NCBI GenBank assembly: GCA_030737835.1
Contig: JAUJYN010000017.1
Coordinates: 3,038,001 to 3,102,000, forward strand
Source: Acorus gramineus
Lineage: Eukaryota; Streptophyta; Magnoliopsida; Acorales; Acoraceae
DNA: 64,000 bases
Direction: 5' to 3'
Position numbers and translations under genes: made by a program. The notes below the pieces were generated by a model that was given only the letters and a program-made list of their open reading frames with translations, had not been told where the DNA came from and did not search any database. The first letter of the stretch is position 1, and every line of letters starts with the position of its first letter. Below are positions 36,601-49,800 of the stretch, piece by piece.

Positions 36601-37564
36601 ACCTTTGGAGGGGGAATGAAAGGGGGAGACTCGGGGACCCTCGATGCACCCGCGACCACCTCAACCACCACCACCACTACCACCACCTCCACAGCCCTCC
36701 TCAGCCTCCTTCTTGGCTGAAAATCAGGGGGGGGGAAGGGCATGAGAGGGAGCTTGAGAGAGGGGAGATCAACAACTACAACAACACTTACACAAAACTT
36801 TTCTCTTCCTCCTTCACCTTCTCCAACTTTTCTCTTTGAGGAAATAAAACAAACACTTGGAGAGAGTGAAAAGAGAGAAGAGAGAGCCAAGAATCCCACG
36901 TTGGGAGTGGGATGGAGAGAGAGAGAGATATATATATTTTGGCAAATAAATATCTAAAAGAGGGATAGAATGACCAATTCATCCCTTGACTAGAAATTAT
37001 GTACATGCTTCACTAGAACAGCCATAACTTTCTCAATATAGCTCCGAATTGCACAATTCAAAGTCCGTTGGAAAGCCAAGAAGATTATCTACAACTTTCA
37101 TGATTATGCCAAGATCAAATAATCCCTCCAGCTATTCCAAAATTAGAGCTAAACATTGAACAGGGCTGCTGCCATAATTTTTCATCCCCGGGGTATACTT
37201 GGAAAAATACCCATAACTTTTACTACATGAATCCAGTTGATCTAATTCCACTTTTGTATGAAAGCTAACTCAAAACTAAGCATCTCATAATAAAATCATA
37301 CTTAAAACTGAGTATCTCAAAACTGAGTATCTCATAATAAAATCATACTTAAACCTCTTCATCTTGGATTTTAACAAAATTAAATCCAAATACCAAATTG
37401 GAAATACATAACTGAGTATCCATAATAAAATCATACTTAAACCTCTTCATCTTGGATTTTAACAAAATTAAATCCAAATACCAAATTGGAAATACATAAC
37501 CCCTTAAAAAAAATTATGTAGCCAATTCTTCAATCAGAGCGCTCCAAATGACACAGGCATAACA
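33623..37564 (-). mobile_element. Solo LTR, variant C, TSD GATGC
   Basis: A 3942-bp LTR, minus strand: starts TGTTATGCCTGTGTC at 37564, ends GGGGCGTGACA at 33623, with exact GATGC duplications (33618-33622 and 37565-37569). It contains the 39-nt micro-exon-like block (35994-36032), a donor (36597-36602), the hairpin (35926-35961) and a CpG-dense tract (36110-36470). A tandem duplication of about 100 bp (37270-37500) lies near its 5' end. Confidence 0.92.
37270..37500. repeat. Tandem duplication near an LTR 5' end
   Basis: A unit of about 100 bp, from ACTGAGTATC through AAACCTCTTCATC to GGAAATACATA, is present twice plus a partial third copy. Other LTRs carry one copy, so this is a local expansion in this insertion. 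Confidence 0.75.
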
Positions 37565-39688
37565 GATGCGTATCGCGGTACACATCTGGCTGATGTACCA
37601 ATCGTGGAAGGCCGACAGGTTGAGGCTACGTGGGAGAGGGCAACCGAAAGATATTGCAAGCGTGGAATGGTTCTCCCCTTCTTCGGATTTGCGTTGAAGC
37701 TACCCGACGTTAAAGCTGTGTTGACAGAGGGCTCCCACCTGTAGGTACTACCGATGCGTTCGACAGATGTACTGATCATGGGAGTATACCAGGTAAAGGC
37801 TACTCGGGAGAGGGCTACCGAATGACTAAGGGTGTAGAACAAAAAGGTTTTCTTTCAACTGTCCTGTGTCACCCATAGGGGTGAGGGTGAGCATGAGGTG
37901 AAGTCATGTCGCCGCGTGACCCATTCGTTTTCGTCCGTTCCCATAGTTGTTGGGTCCGGTTACGTATCGATGTTCAAAGACATTGTTGGGCAGTTATCTC
38001 GATGTAGATGATCCAGTAGTGTTGTGTAGTGTCACGCCCCAGGGCGGCCGTCCCCGAGACGTGGCAATAATGAAATATCAGCTATCAATACCTGAGGTCA
38101 ATAAAGACTCCAACAACAACACACAAGGTGGCAAAGCAAGGATAATGATAACTGACTGAAAAGCGGAAGCATAATATATAAACAATGTCTGTAAACCAAA
38201 AACATTATTACAGACTCGAATACACAATCACTGTCTTGTGAGAGCCAAGTCTAGACCAAATAAAATACAACCTGTGCCACATGCACGATTTACAATACAT
38301 AAAATGACTCTAGGACTGCTGACAGCCTCGCACTCGCCACCTGCTAGAAGAACGCTCCACGCCCATAAGACCACGCCACAGGAAAGCTCCACGCCCAACA
38401 CTGCCCCTGAAAAGAAACAGTATGCGAGGGGTGAGCTACAAGCTCAGTGAGTGGCTGGAAACCAATCACCATACAACAGTTCAATACTCAAACAATTTCC
38501 TCTCAAGGAAAACATGGGTAGAAACCCAATGGATAACAAGGCCACGTGACGGCGGGACCAACCTCACCCTCACCCTCACTCCCGGAGGAACACTCTTGGG
38601 ACTTTCGGGGAGAGACCATACCGTTGGTCGAAGAGACACGGAATTACTGGTCCACACAACACTACTGAATCACCAACCTCACCCTCACCCTCACTCCCGG
38701 AGGGAGACTCTTGGGACTCTTGGGGAGAGACCATACCGTTGGTCGAGGAGACCCGGAATTACTGGTCTACACAACACTACTGGATCATCTACATCGAGAT
38801 AACTGCCCAACGATGTCTTTGAACATCGATACGCAATCGGACCCAACAACTTTGGGAACGGACGAACAACGAATGGGTCACGCGGCGACGTGTCTTCACC
38901 TCATCCTCACCCTCACCCCTTAGAGGTGACATAGGACTTTTGGAAGAGACTTAGACTGCTCTACACCCTTGGTCCACCGGTAGCTTTTTTCCCGGGTAGT
39001 CAGTACCTGGTATACTCCCACGATCAGTATACTTCCGAACGCCTCGGTTGTACCTACGGATGGGAGCCCTCTGTGAGGACAACTTTTCCAACGCCGGGAA
39101 GTTCCTACATCGGATCCAACGAAGGGGAGAACGATTCCACGCTCGCAATATCATTCGTTAACCCTCTCCCGGGTAGCCTCTACCTCGTACACTTCCATGA
39201 TCAGTACGCTTCCGAACGCATAGGTGGTACCTACGGATGGGATTCCTCTGTCAAGACAGCTACAACCCGGGCCTCTTCAACTCGGACGACATTGGGAGTA
39301 AACATTCCATGTTCGCAAAGCGAACCCAATGGAAAAACAACTACTCTCGATAATCACATATAGATGATATCGAACACTATTGTACTCCCACACGGTTGCG
39401 TCGCTCGGACACAAAGGGGTTTTGCCTCTGCTCTCACGCAGAAATAATCCCAAGGCACATAACCCAACAGGCGGTTCATATGCACGCCTAGCACGGGTAG
39501 GCCTAGCTTAATGCCCCAACTACCGGCTTAACAAAACCGATAAGATAATGAATTCTCCTGAATTCCAAACGAGTGCATCGCTCAGATGCACGGGGCCGAT
39601 TACATTGCTAGCGCTCTAACTAATAAGGTACAACCCGACAACGGGTCATACCCACGCCTATTTCAGATAGGCCTATCAGTTTTAACAT

Positions 39689-39726
<38 letters not shown>

Positions 39727-39853
39727 AGGAGAATTATATCTAGCTATGTGCATGAACCATATGCACAATCATCTAATAATTGACCATAAGGGTGACCCCT
39801 AACATGGATTTACATCATAAACAACAATTCATACAACATTCATACATGGTATG

Positions 39854-41093
39854 TGTCACGCCCCAGGGCGGCCGTCCCCGGGTCGCGGCAAGTGTATACA
39901 AGATATCAGCAGTCTAAACAGGGAATCAATAAATCACTCTAACAACAACTAAAATGACAACAACACAGATGAAAGCAAGGCTGACATAATATATACACAG
40001 ATAGCGGAAGCTAAAAGACTGAGTCTGTAATCCAAAAACATACTACAGACTCGATACAAATCAAATGTCCTATGAGAGCCAATATACACACATACAACCA
40101 TATACAATTCAAACTGGGTGCCCAAGCACAGAAATATATACATACAATAACAAGGAAGGATGCTGATGGCCTCAGAAACTCGCAGGACGTAGCGCTACTC
40201 CGCTACTGGTGCAGTCGCTCAGGGAGCTCCTCCTTCAAATCCTCCTCAGTAATCACTGGAAAAACAATTATGCGAGGGGTGAGCCACACGCTCAGTGAAC
40301 AGCACAACCCATGCATCACAGCTATATATCAACCACAAATAATCAACATAAATCCAGTAGTTCGTACATCGCCGAACCACCACACCCTCACCCTCACCCC
40401 TCAAATAGGTGACATAGGATATTGGGACTTATAATCATCCATACACATCCATACACCCTCACCCTCACCCCTCAACAAGTGACATAGGATATTGGGACTG
40501 ATAATCATCCAAACACATCCATACACATCCATACACCCTCACCCTCACCCCTCAACAGGTGACATAGGATATTGGGACTGACTAGGCTGTTAATCATCCT
40601 TGGTCCACCGATAGCCTCTCCTCCACACCGTAGCTTGCCTGGTCTACTCCCACATTCAGCACAGTCCGAGTCCAAGATCAGGAGGTGCCTACTGATGGGA
40701 GCCCTCTGTCAGGATAGCCTGTCTAACGCTGAGGAGTTCCTACACGGATCCAACGAAGGGAAGAGAAACAGCCTACCCACACGCATATGATCCACTCGGA
40801 TCCGCTGACTACACATCTCTACAACTCTAGTGTCTTGAATTCATCAGAATTCCTCCAGGGCGCATAACCAAGATGCGGGGAACATGCATTAATATAGACG
40901 GGAAAAGAAACCTTGGGAGGGCACCATGAGGTCCCGACATAGGACATCCCGACAACCAAACAAGGAACATGGAGCACCCTAGCCCGGGTCTCAATGTTGA
41001 CCTCGCAAGGCCCCTTAATATTCCCTAAGGCATGCTATAATATTACCAGTTGCATTTAATTTAACAAATTAAACTAATAGGAGCATACAAAGG
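39854..41093 (-). repeat. Truncated 3' LTR
   Basis: It aligns with 43832-45066 of the 5' LTR, including three CCTCACCCTCACCCCTCAA cassettes and the acidic-tail exon-like block near 40200-40255. It ends at ACAAAGGCC, where RT sequence begins. Confidence 0.88.
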
Positions 41094-42933
41094 CCCAAAA
41101 CACGCTCCAACCAAAACTCGCACTTGCTGAACTTGGCGAACAACTGATGTCTGGCCAAAGTCTCCAAGACAGTGCGGAGATGGTGAGCGTGCTCCTCAAG
41201 ACTCCTCGAGTACACCAATATGTCATCGATGAATACTACCACAAAGGAGTCGAGGAAGGGCCGAAATACCCGGTTCATCAGATCCATAAAGGCCGCCGGC
41301 GCGCGTTCATCAACCCGAATGGCAGTACTCTGAACTCGTAGTGCCCATACCGGGTGCGAAAGGCCGTCTTCGGAATGTCTGACTCCCGGATCTTCAGCTG
41401 GTAGTACCCCGAGCGGAGATCGATCTTGGAAAAGACACGCGCTCCCTGGAGCTGGTCAAACAGATCGTCGATCCGCGGCAACGGGTACTTGTTCTTCACT
41501 GTCCGTTTATTCAGCTGCCTGTAATCAATACACAGCCGCAGCGAACCGTCCTTCTTCCGGACGAACAGGACAGGGGCTCCCCACGGAGAAACACTCGGAC
41601 GTGCGAAGCCCTTCTCCAGCAACTCCTCCAACTGCTCCTTGAGCACCCTCAGCTCTGCAGGGGCCATCCGGTACGGAGCCCTCGAAACCGGCTCGGTCCC
41701 CGGAATCAGATTGATCTCAAACTCGATCGCGCGATCCGGCGGTAATCCCGGAAGATCATCGGGGAAAACCTGGGGATACTCTGCCACGACCAGAGTCTGA
41801 CTGATATCTGCCTGCAGCAGTGCATCCTCCAGAGCAATGTACGCTAGAAAGCCCTCGCATCCACCCTGAAGGAGTCTCCACGCCTGCATGGACGACACGA
41901 ACCCCAAAGGGGCCACGTCACGATCGCCCACGAACTGGAAGGACCTCCGACCCGGAAGGTGGAACGACACCGACTTGGCAAAACAGTCGATGCTGGCGTG
42001 ACTAGCTGCAAGCCAATCCATTCCCAGGATGGCATCAAAATCCGTCATCTCGAGCTCCACCAACTCCACCGGAAACTCATGCTCTGTGACCTCTACCGTA
42101 CAACCTCTGTACACAGAACGGAGGAGAATGCGGTCTCCCACGGGCAATGATATCTCCAAGATAGCATCCAAAGGGGCGGACGCCACGCCCGTCCGTCTCG
42201 CGAAAGCGGGAGACACGAACGAGTGGGTGGCTCCGGAATCAAACAATACATAAGCAGGAAGCTGGGAGATCTGAACAGTACCTCTGACCACGCTGCCTGA
42301 TGCCTGAGCCTCCTCTGCTGAAAGCGCTGCCACTCGGCCCTGCACGAACTGCGGCTGAGGAGCAGGGGCACGCCTCGCCGGCTGCGCTGGCTGCCTCCTC
42401 TGGTCAACCTGGCCACCCCGTGGCTGCTGCTGACGCTGAGGCTGCTGCTGCGGCTGGCGCTGAGGCTGCTGCTGCTGCTGCTGGCGCTGCTGCTGAAACG
42501 GCTGCTGCTGCAACTGCTGCTGCTGCGGAGGCATCACTCTGGGTCGGCCAGCATCAGGGCAATTATACAAGATATGCCCGATGCGCTGACAGTGATAACA
42601 GCGCCGCGACTCTGGTCGCCTCGCCTGGACCGGCACTGCTGCGATGGGTGCGGGACCTCGCGCTGGCACCACATCTGCTGGAGGAGGGGCAGCCGCTGAC
42701 CGATCAAAGCGGGCCCTCTTCTTCCTGCGCTGTCCCTGGTCCTGGCTCCTGGGTGGCCTCTGATCTGCCGAAGGGGTCGGAACCGTCACGAGGATCCCGA
42801 GGTCTCGCTCGACTGTCTTCGCTCTAGACACCAAGTCGGAGTACCTCGTGAATGCCTGGGAGGTAACATGCACCCGAATGGCGCTGCTGAGGCCAAGCTC
42901 GAATCGACGGCACCTCGTCTCCTCGTCCATCAC
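41094..42933 (-). pseudogene. Gag zinc knuckle, protease and RT, truncated
   Basis: The minus-strand frame from 42933 carries the gag C-terminus and a CCHC knuckle ([14 protein letters not shown], about 42600-42560). It then has the protease site ([13 protein letters not shown], near 42240) and RT ([13 protein letters not shown] near 41540, [21 protein letters not shown]). A 2-nt insertion in a GCGCG run near 41310 shifts the frame; the next frame has [15 protein letters not shown] and the catalytic FIDD (about 41230). Homology stops at CEFWL near 41105. RNase H and integrase are missing. Confidence 0.88.
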
Positions 42934-43711
42934 CAGGCTGGAGCAAATCTGGATAGCCTCGTGAAGCGCGTGGAGTAGTCAGCGACGGACATAGAGCCCT
43001 GCGTCAGCTGCTCAAACTCCCGCATCACGATCTGCCTCGTCGAGAACGGGAAGTACTCCTCCAAGAAATACCTCCGGAACTCCGCCCATGTAAGCTGCTC
43101 CACTCCCTCCGGGATGTCCACTGATCTAGTAGCCCACCAGTCGGCGGCGCTACCCTTCAGCATAAAAGTGGCCAGGGAGACTCGCTGGCGATCCGTGCAA
43201 AGCATGGTCGAGAAGATAGCATCCACCTCCATCAGCCATCGCTCTGGGGCAAGGGGATCCGCCGTCTGACCGTGGAACTCGGGAGGGTGGAGCTTCAGAA
43301 AGGCTGCGAGGCCACTCTGCTGCACTCGCGCTGCAGCCTCTAGCACCACCTCCCTCTCCTGGGGATCCTGAACTCTCGCCGCTGGAACAACCACAGGGAC
43401 TGGGGGTACATCGGGTACCACAGGTGGATCTGCCACCAGAGGAACCTGCGGAACTGCCTCGCGGGCCGCCCGCAGCTCCTGAATATCCCGTGCCTGCTCT
43501 GCCAACATCCTCGTCTGGGCCTCCAATGCCCTGGTCTGCGTCTCCACCAAATCTGCTAACCGCGCAAACGCGCGCTCCCAGGCAGGAGGCTCCACTGCCG
43601 ATCCTGGCCTCACGGCTGAGGACTCTCCAATAGCATCCTCGCCTCTGGCAGGTCGGAAACCTCCAAAGGTCGAGAGGGACCTCGTCCGCGCCGTCCTCCA
43701 CGAGGAGCCAT
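42930..43711 (-). pseudogene. Gag, two frameshifts
   Basis: The start codon is at 43711 (MAPRGGRRGRGPSRPLEV). A one-base deletion near 43655, relative to the copy at 57350, breaks the frame; it is open again from 43613 to 42930. Features: a basic Arg/Gly start, a heptad-like helix (LVETQTRALEAQTRMLAEQ) and the retrotransposon gag region (FLKLHPPEFHGQ, PERWLMEVDAIFSTM, ADWWATRSVDI, FRRYFLEEYFPFSTRQ). A second frameshift near 42935 separates it from the part with the zinc knuckle. It would form the capsid of the virus-like particle. Confidence 0.88.
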
Positions 43712-43814
43712 ATCAGCAACCTAAGAAAACCAGACACTAGGATCAGAATACTCATATAGAAATCCTAGGACTCATCTCTACGAAAAAGAAGACAATTGGC
43801 TCTGACAGGACCAG

Positions 43815-43826
43815 GCTCTGATACCA
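43815..43826 (-). other. Primer-binding site for initiator tRNA-Met
   Basis: Minus-strand TGGTATCAGAGC, five bases inside the 5' LTR edge at 43832; same as at 10040-10051 and 57237-57248. Confidence 0.88.
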
Positions 43827-43831
43827 ACTTT

Positions 43832-46591
43832 TGTCACGCCCCAGGGCGGCCGTCCCCGGGTCGCGGCAAGTGTATACAAGATATCAGCAGTCTAAACAGG
43901 GAATCAATAAATCACTCTAACAACAACTAAATGACAACAACACAGATGAAAGCAGGGCTGACATAATATATACACAGATAGCGGAAGCTAAAAGACTGAG
44001 TCTGTAATCCAAAAACATACTACAGACTCGATACAAATCAAATGTCCTGTGAGAGCCAATATACACACATACATCCAAATATACACAACTGGTGCCCAAG
44101 CACAGAAATATATACATACAATAACAAGGAAGGATGCTGATGGCCTCAGAAACTCGCGGGACGTAGCGCTACTCCGCTACTGGTGCAGTCGCTCAGGGAG
44201 CTCCTCCTTCAAGTCCTCCTCAGTAATCACTGGAAAAACATTATGCGAGGGGTGAGCCACACGCTCAGTGAACAGCACAACCCATGCATCACAGTTTATA
44301 TCAACCACAAATAATCAACATAAATCCAGTAGTTCGTACATCGCCGAACCACCACACCCTCACCCTCACCCCTCAATAGGTGACATAGGATATTGGGACT
44401 TATAATCATCCATACACATCCATACACCCTCACCCTCACCCCTCAATAGGTGACATAGGATATTGGGACTGATAATCATCCAAACACATCCATACACATC
44501 CATACACCCTCACCCTCACCCCTCAACAGGTGACATAGGATATTGGGACTGACTAGGCTGTTAATCATCCTTGGTCCACCGATAGCCTCTCCTCCACACC
44601 GTAGCTTGCCTGGTCTACTCCCACATTCAGCACAGTCCGAGTCCAAGATCAGGAGGTGCCTACTGATGGGAGCCCTCTGTCAGGATAGCCTGTCTAACGC
44701 TGAGGAGTTCCTACACGGATCCAACGAAGGGAAGAGAAACAGCCTACCCACACGCATATGATCCACTCGGATCCGCTGACTACACATCTCTACAACTCTA
44801 GTGTCTTGAATTCATCCGAATTCCTCCAGGGTGCATAACCAAGATGCGGGGAACATGCATTAATATAGACGGGAAAAGAAACCTTGGGAGGGCACCATGA
44901 GGTCCCGATATAGGACATCCCGACAACCAAACAAGGAACACGGAGCACCCTAGCCCGGGTCTCAATGTTGACCTCGCAAGGCCCCTTAATATTCCCTAAG
45001 GCATGCAATAATATTACCAGTTGCATTTAATTTAACAAATTAAACTATTAGGACGCATACAAAGGCCGGGGCTTTCCTAGCATGATAACAAGGTGACAAG
45101 ATGCATGGCTCTTACACAACCTAAGGGTGCAAGTCCCTAACATAATCAGTCTAGGGTAGCATGAATACTACATATCAATCATGCTGCATGGATTACATAT
45201 TAAACAGGTTAATATTAATCTATGGTGCCCCAGGGGAGGATGGTATACGCCCAAGTGCATATAGCGCCTCCCAACTGGGTTGGATTGTCCCACTCACCGG
45301 TAATCGGGTCGTCGCGCGACCGTCCGTCTAGATCTGCAAGACAGGATATCGTACTAGGTGAGTAAAATCCACAAATACCCCCAAAATACACTAAAAATAC
45401 TCTAAAATACCCAACACTCAGGCAAACGTACACACGGCCCGTATTCACGCTAGCCCGAGCACCCCGGCTCACTCCCGCACGCGCACCCGCCGCTCGCACC
45501 CACTGCTCTCCTCACCGCGCGCACGCCTGCGCCCTTGCCCAGCGCCCCGCGCGCATGCTCCTGCACGGTGCTCAGCGCCCAGCGCCCAGCACCCTCGCCC
45601 AGCACGCCGCCCGAGCGCACGCCCGCGCGCGCCCTGCCACTGCACGCCTGCTGCGCCTGTGCTGCCTGCTGCCCGGGACTGCCAGCCTCCCTGCCCGAGC
45701 TCCTCTACCACCAACCACCGGCCACCAACGGCCTCCGACCGCCCCCAACCACCACCGACAGCCACCCACAGCCGCCGACCACCACCCAACCTCAAAACCA
45801 CCCTCCTAACAAGCATCTAAGCCAAAAAAGAAGGAAAAAGAGCTTACCAAGGGAAGGAAGGGAAGTTCGGTTGCTCTCCGCGCACCGAAACACCTCCCCA
45901 AAGACCTCCACCGCCAAGCTCCTCCCTAGCCCTCAAAATGGCTCAAATCAGGGGAGAAAAGAGAGGGGGAGAAGGGGCTAAACACCTCGGAATTCGAATC
46001 CGAAAACACCGGGGTGTAGATCGGGACCGGATCTAACCTTTCTATGCTTTGGGTTTTAAGTTTTGAGAACCCTAGGTGGCTCAAAACTAAGAAAAGGAGA
46101 GAGGGGGAGAGAGAAAATGAGATTGAGAAGATGATGAATAGTGTAGGGCAACATTTTAGATCACTTAAATAAGTCAAACCAACATTAATTAGGGTTTAAG
46201 CTAGGTTTAAGTGAGGATTAAAGGCTTTAAGTGGGATTTGACTTAGGTCAACCCAACCACACAAAAAAACAAAAAGGGTTGACCAAGTCATGGGCCCACT
46301 TTGACCGAGTCAACTCTCCCAATGACTTCTCGCTCGGTCAAAACCCGGATACGCCCCGGAACTGTGAAATTTTGGAAACGTTACCAGAATTCGATGAAAT
46401 TTTCGTGAGTGGCTTAGAATGGCACCAGGACACATAATATGCAGTTAGATTTTCAATCGGAGTCCTCAAACATAGGACGATAGCTAACAGTCCAAAATTT
46501 TAGCGGTTCCGATCGAAAAACGAAAAAAACTCAAAAACTGCCAAAATGCTCCAATGGTTACCAGAAGGCAAAAAGTGACACATATATAACA
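43832..46591 (-). repeat. 5' LTR (variant A, short form)
   Basis: Starts TGTTATATATGTGTCAC at 46591 and ends GGGGCGTGACA at 43832. At 2760 bp it is about 600 bp shorter than other variant A LTRs, mainly because the G+C-rich middle (45480-45800) is reduced. Donor GTAAGC (45842-45847), micro-exon block (45298-45333), hairpin (45234-45272) and acceptor (44230-44233) are all present, and the downstream exon-like block ends at a TAG (44177-44179). Confidence 0.9.
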
Positions 46592-46831
46592 GTATGGCCC
46601 ACTTAAACATGCATACCTTGCCATTAATCGTATAAGCACACAAGCCATAACTTAAGCATGCGTTGAATATCATCAACTTAAAAGAAAGGGTCAAGCGCGA
46701 TCTTGCGCACTAACAGGTGCATGCCAATATTCCAAACGAACATGAGTCGAGTAGGAAATTGCATCTACTTACTCAGTTCATTCAGAGGGAGAGGGCGAGA
46801 GAGATCATCATCTCATGAAGCTGGTCATAGC

Positions 46832-49800
46832 TGTCACGCCCCAGGGCGGCCGTCCCCGGGACGTGGCAATAATTAAATATCAGCTATCAATACCTGAGGT
46901 CAATAAAGACTCCAACAACAACACACAAGGTGGCAAAGCAAGGATAATGATAACTGACTGAAAAGCTGAAGCATAATATATAAACAATGTCTGTAAACCA
47001 AAAACATTATTACAGACTCGAATGCACAATCACTGTCCTGTGAGAGCCAAGTCTAGACCAAAGAAAATACAACCTGTGCCACATGCACAATTTACAATAC
47101 ATACAATGACTCTAGGACTGCTGACAGCCTCGCACTCGCCACCTGCCGGAAGAACGTTCCACGCCCATAAGAAAGCTCCAGCTCCACGCCAAACACTGCC
47201 CCTGAAAAGAAACAGTATGCGAGGGGTGAGCTACAAGCTCAGTGAGTGGCTGGAAACCAATCACCATACAACAATTCAATACATAAACAATTCCCTTTCA
47301 AGGTAAACATGGGTGGAAACCCATGGATAACAGGGTCACGTGGTGGCACGACCAACCTCACCCTCACCCTCACTCCCGGAGGGAGACTCTTGGGACTTTT
47401 GGGGAGAGACCATACCGTTGGTCGAGGAGACCCGGGATTACTGGTCCATACAACACTACTGGATCACCGACCTCACCCTCACCCTCACTCCCGAAGGGAG
47501 ACTCTTGGGACTTTTGGGGAGAGACCATATCGTTGGTTGAGGAGACCGGGATTACTGGTCTACGCAACACTACTGGATCATCTACATCGAGATAACTGCC
47601 CAACGATGTCTTTGAACATCGATACGAGACCGGACCCAACAACTATGGGAATGGACGAACAACGAATGGGTGACGAGGCGACGTGTCTTCACCTCATCCT
47701 CACCCTCACTCCCGCAGGGAGACTCTTGGTTCTTTTGGAAGAGACTTAGACTCCACCGGTAGCCCTTTCCCCGGGTAGCCTCTACCTGATATACTCCCAT
47801 GATCAGTACGCTTCTGAACGCATTGGTGGTACCTATGGATGGGAGCCCTCTGTCAGGGCAGCTTTTCCAACGCCGGAAAGTTCCTACATCGGATCCAACG
47901 AAGGGGAGAACGATTCCACGCTCGCAATATCATTCGTTAGCCCTCTCCCGGATAGCCTCTACCTGGTACACTCCCACGATCAGTACGCTCCCGAACGCAT
48001 CGGTGGTACCTACGGATGAGAGCCCTCTGTCAGGACAGCTACAACCCGGGCCTCTTCATCACGGACGACATTGGGAGTAAACATTCCATGTTCGCAAAGC
48101 GAACCCAATGGAAAACAACTGCTCTCGATAATCACTTATCGATATATCGAATACTACTGTACTCCCACACCGTTGCGTCGCTCAGACACAAAGGGGTTGC
48201 CTTTGCTCTCACGTAGGAATAATCCCATAAGCTAATGAATTCTTCTGAATTCCGAATGAGTGCATCGCTCGGATGCACGGGGCGATTACATCGCTAGTGC
48301 TCTAACTAATAAGGTACAACCCGACAGCGGTCATACCCACGCCTATTTCAGATAGGCCTGATTAGTTTTAACATGCGCATATATTTTATAGGAGAATTTA
48401 ATCTTAGTTATGTGCATGAACCATATGCACAATCATCTAATAATTATAGGGACACTCCCTAACATGGATTACATCATAATAATTCATACAACATGCATAC
48501 ATGGTCATTAATCACATAAACATACAAAATATACTCTAACATCCGTTGGATATCGCCAACTTAAAAGAAAGGGGCAAACGCGATCTCGCGCACTAACAGG
48601 TGCATGCCAATATTCCAAACGAACCTGAGTCGAGTAGGAAATCGCATCTACTTACTCAGTTCGTTCAGAGGGAGAGGGCGGGGGAGATCATCATCTCATG
48701 AAGCTGGTCATAGCTTTGCCCCATTAGCATGGGCGCAACAACTACACCACGCCCTCGAGTCTTATCGCAAGGGAATATTAGGCAGGTGCCCGTTATTAAC
48801 CCAGACTTATTCATGTTCGATATTCCAATTAATATGGTGGGAGTAGTATTACAATACTACCTAAGGCATGCCATATTCTATACATCCATACACATTATCA
48901 AAAATACATGCCCATACTAGAGGGGCTCATGCAACACAATCATTCATACATAGATACAATACATGTATATAAGCCTAGCATGCAAGATATCTACATATTA
49001 CAGCTTATGCATGGCCATACTACTTATCTACACAAGTAGTATAGCTAGGGGGGCCCATCGATGCGCGACGCGCGTCTACGCGCGTCGAGCGCATCCCGAG
49101 AGGGGGGGGGATTGGATCGAACCACTCACCTAACGAGCGCACGGCTCGCGAAACGCAAGAGGGCGAAAACAATTGAATCCAAAGCATGATACCAATCCGC
49201 CAAGAATCATCCAATCCCGAAATTGACCAATGGTTTGGGTTGGGCTATAACAAGGTGCTCGATACCCCGAAACACACCCCGAACGGGTCCAAATACTGCA
49301 AGCACACCCCCGAGCACCGCGTGCATGCGGCCCACGCACTCCGCACGCATCAGTGAACGCCCAGTACGCCCTCGAGCACTCCGTGCATGCTGCCCACACA
49401 CTCCGCACGCATCAGACAACGCCAAGCACGCCCTCGAGCACCTCGTGCACGCTGCCCACGCACTCCGCATGCATCGGACAACGCCAAGCACGTCCTCGAG
49501 CACCTCGTGCACGCTGCCCACGCACTCCGCATGCATCGGACAATGCCAAGCACCCTCTCAAGCACTCCGTGCACGCTTCCCACGCGCTCCGCACATGCGG
49601 GAATGCTAAGCATGCACTCGAGCACCCGATGTGCCAACCCTACGCCCCTTTTTGCCTATGAACACAAGTTCAAGTGATGCATGAGGAACCTCATTTGAAA
49701 GAAGAGGAGAAAAGGCATATAAGGTTCACTCACACATACTCACAAACGGGTGGCATACACACTTACACAACACAGAACACATGAACATGGGCTTCTCTCC

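Larger units (their letters stand above)
17506..38029 (+). mobile_element. Plus-strand variant C LTR split by nested insertions
   Basis: It starts TGTTATGCCTGTGTC at 17506 next to TCGCA and is recovered in five pieces: 17506-18712, 22207-22701, 29823-30778, 33416-33622 and 37565-38029, about 3.3 kb in total. Each gap is an LTR insertion; three are flanked by exact 5-bp duplications and one by a near-exact pair. The order of pieces matches complete variant C LTRs. The sixth interruption begins at 38030 and does not close inside the window, so the 3' end of this LTR is not seen. It carries a 62-bp minisatellite on both sides of the first insertion. Confidence 0.85.
39854..46591 (-). mobile_element. 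Two-LTR Tekay-like element with internal deletion, TSD GTATG
   Basis: Exact GTATG duplications (39849-39853 and 46592-46596) bound a 6.7-kb minus-strand element. The 5' LTR is complete (43832-46591, 2760 bp). Then come the primer-binding site, gag, protease and RT, ending at a deletion junction near 41093 that removes RNase H, integrase, the 3' untranslated region and the first 1.5 kb of the 3' LTR. The remaining 3' LTR (39854-41093) differs from the 5' LTR by only scattered substitutions and small indels, so the insertion is fairly young. Confidence 0.92.

Noticed and set aside
49309..49630. CRISPR-like array of direct repeats
   Set aside because: Units are contiguous with no unique spacers, the DNA is plant nuclear, and the array is part of an LTR.
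49223..49677. Overlapping open frames with repeated AHALRMHRT-like peptides
   Set aside because: Translation of the 62-bp minisatellite. The period is not divisible by three, so all frames look repetitive; no sign of a gene.
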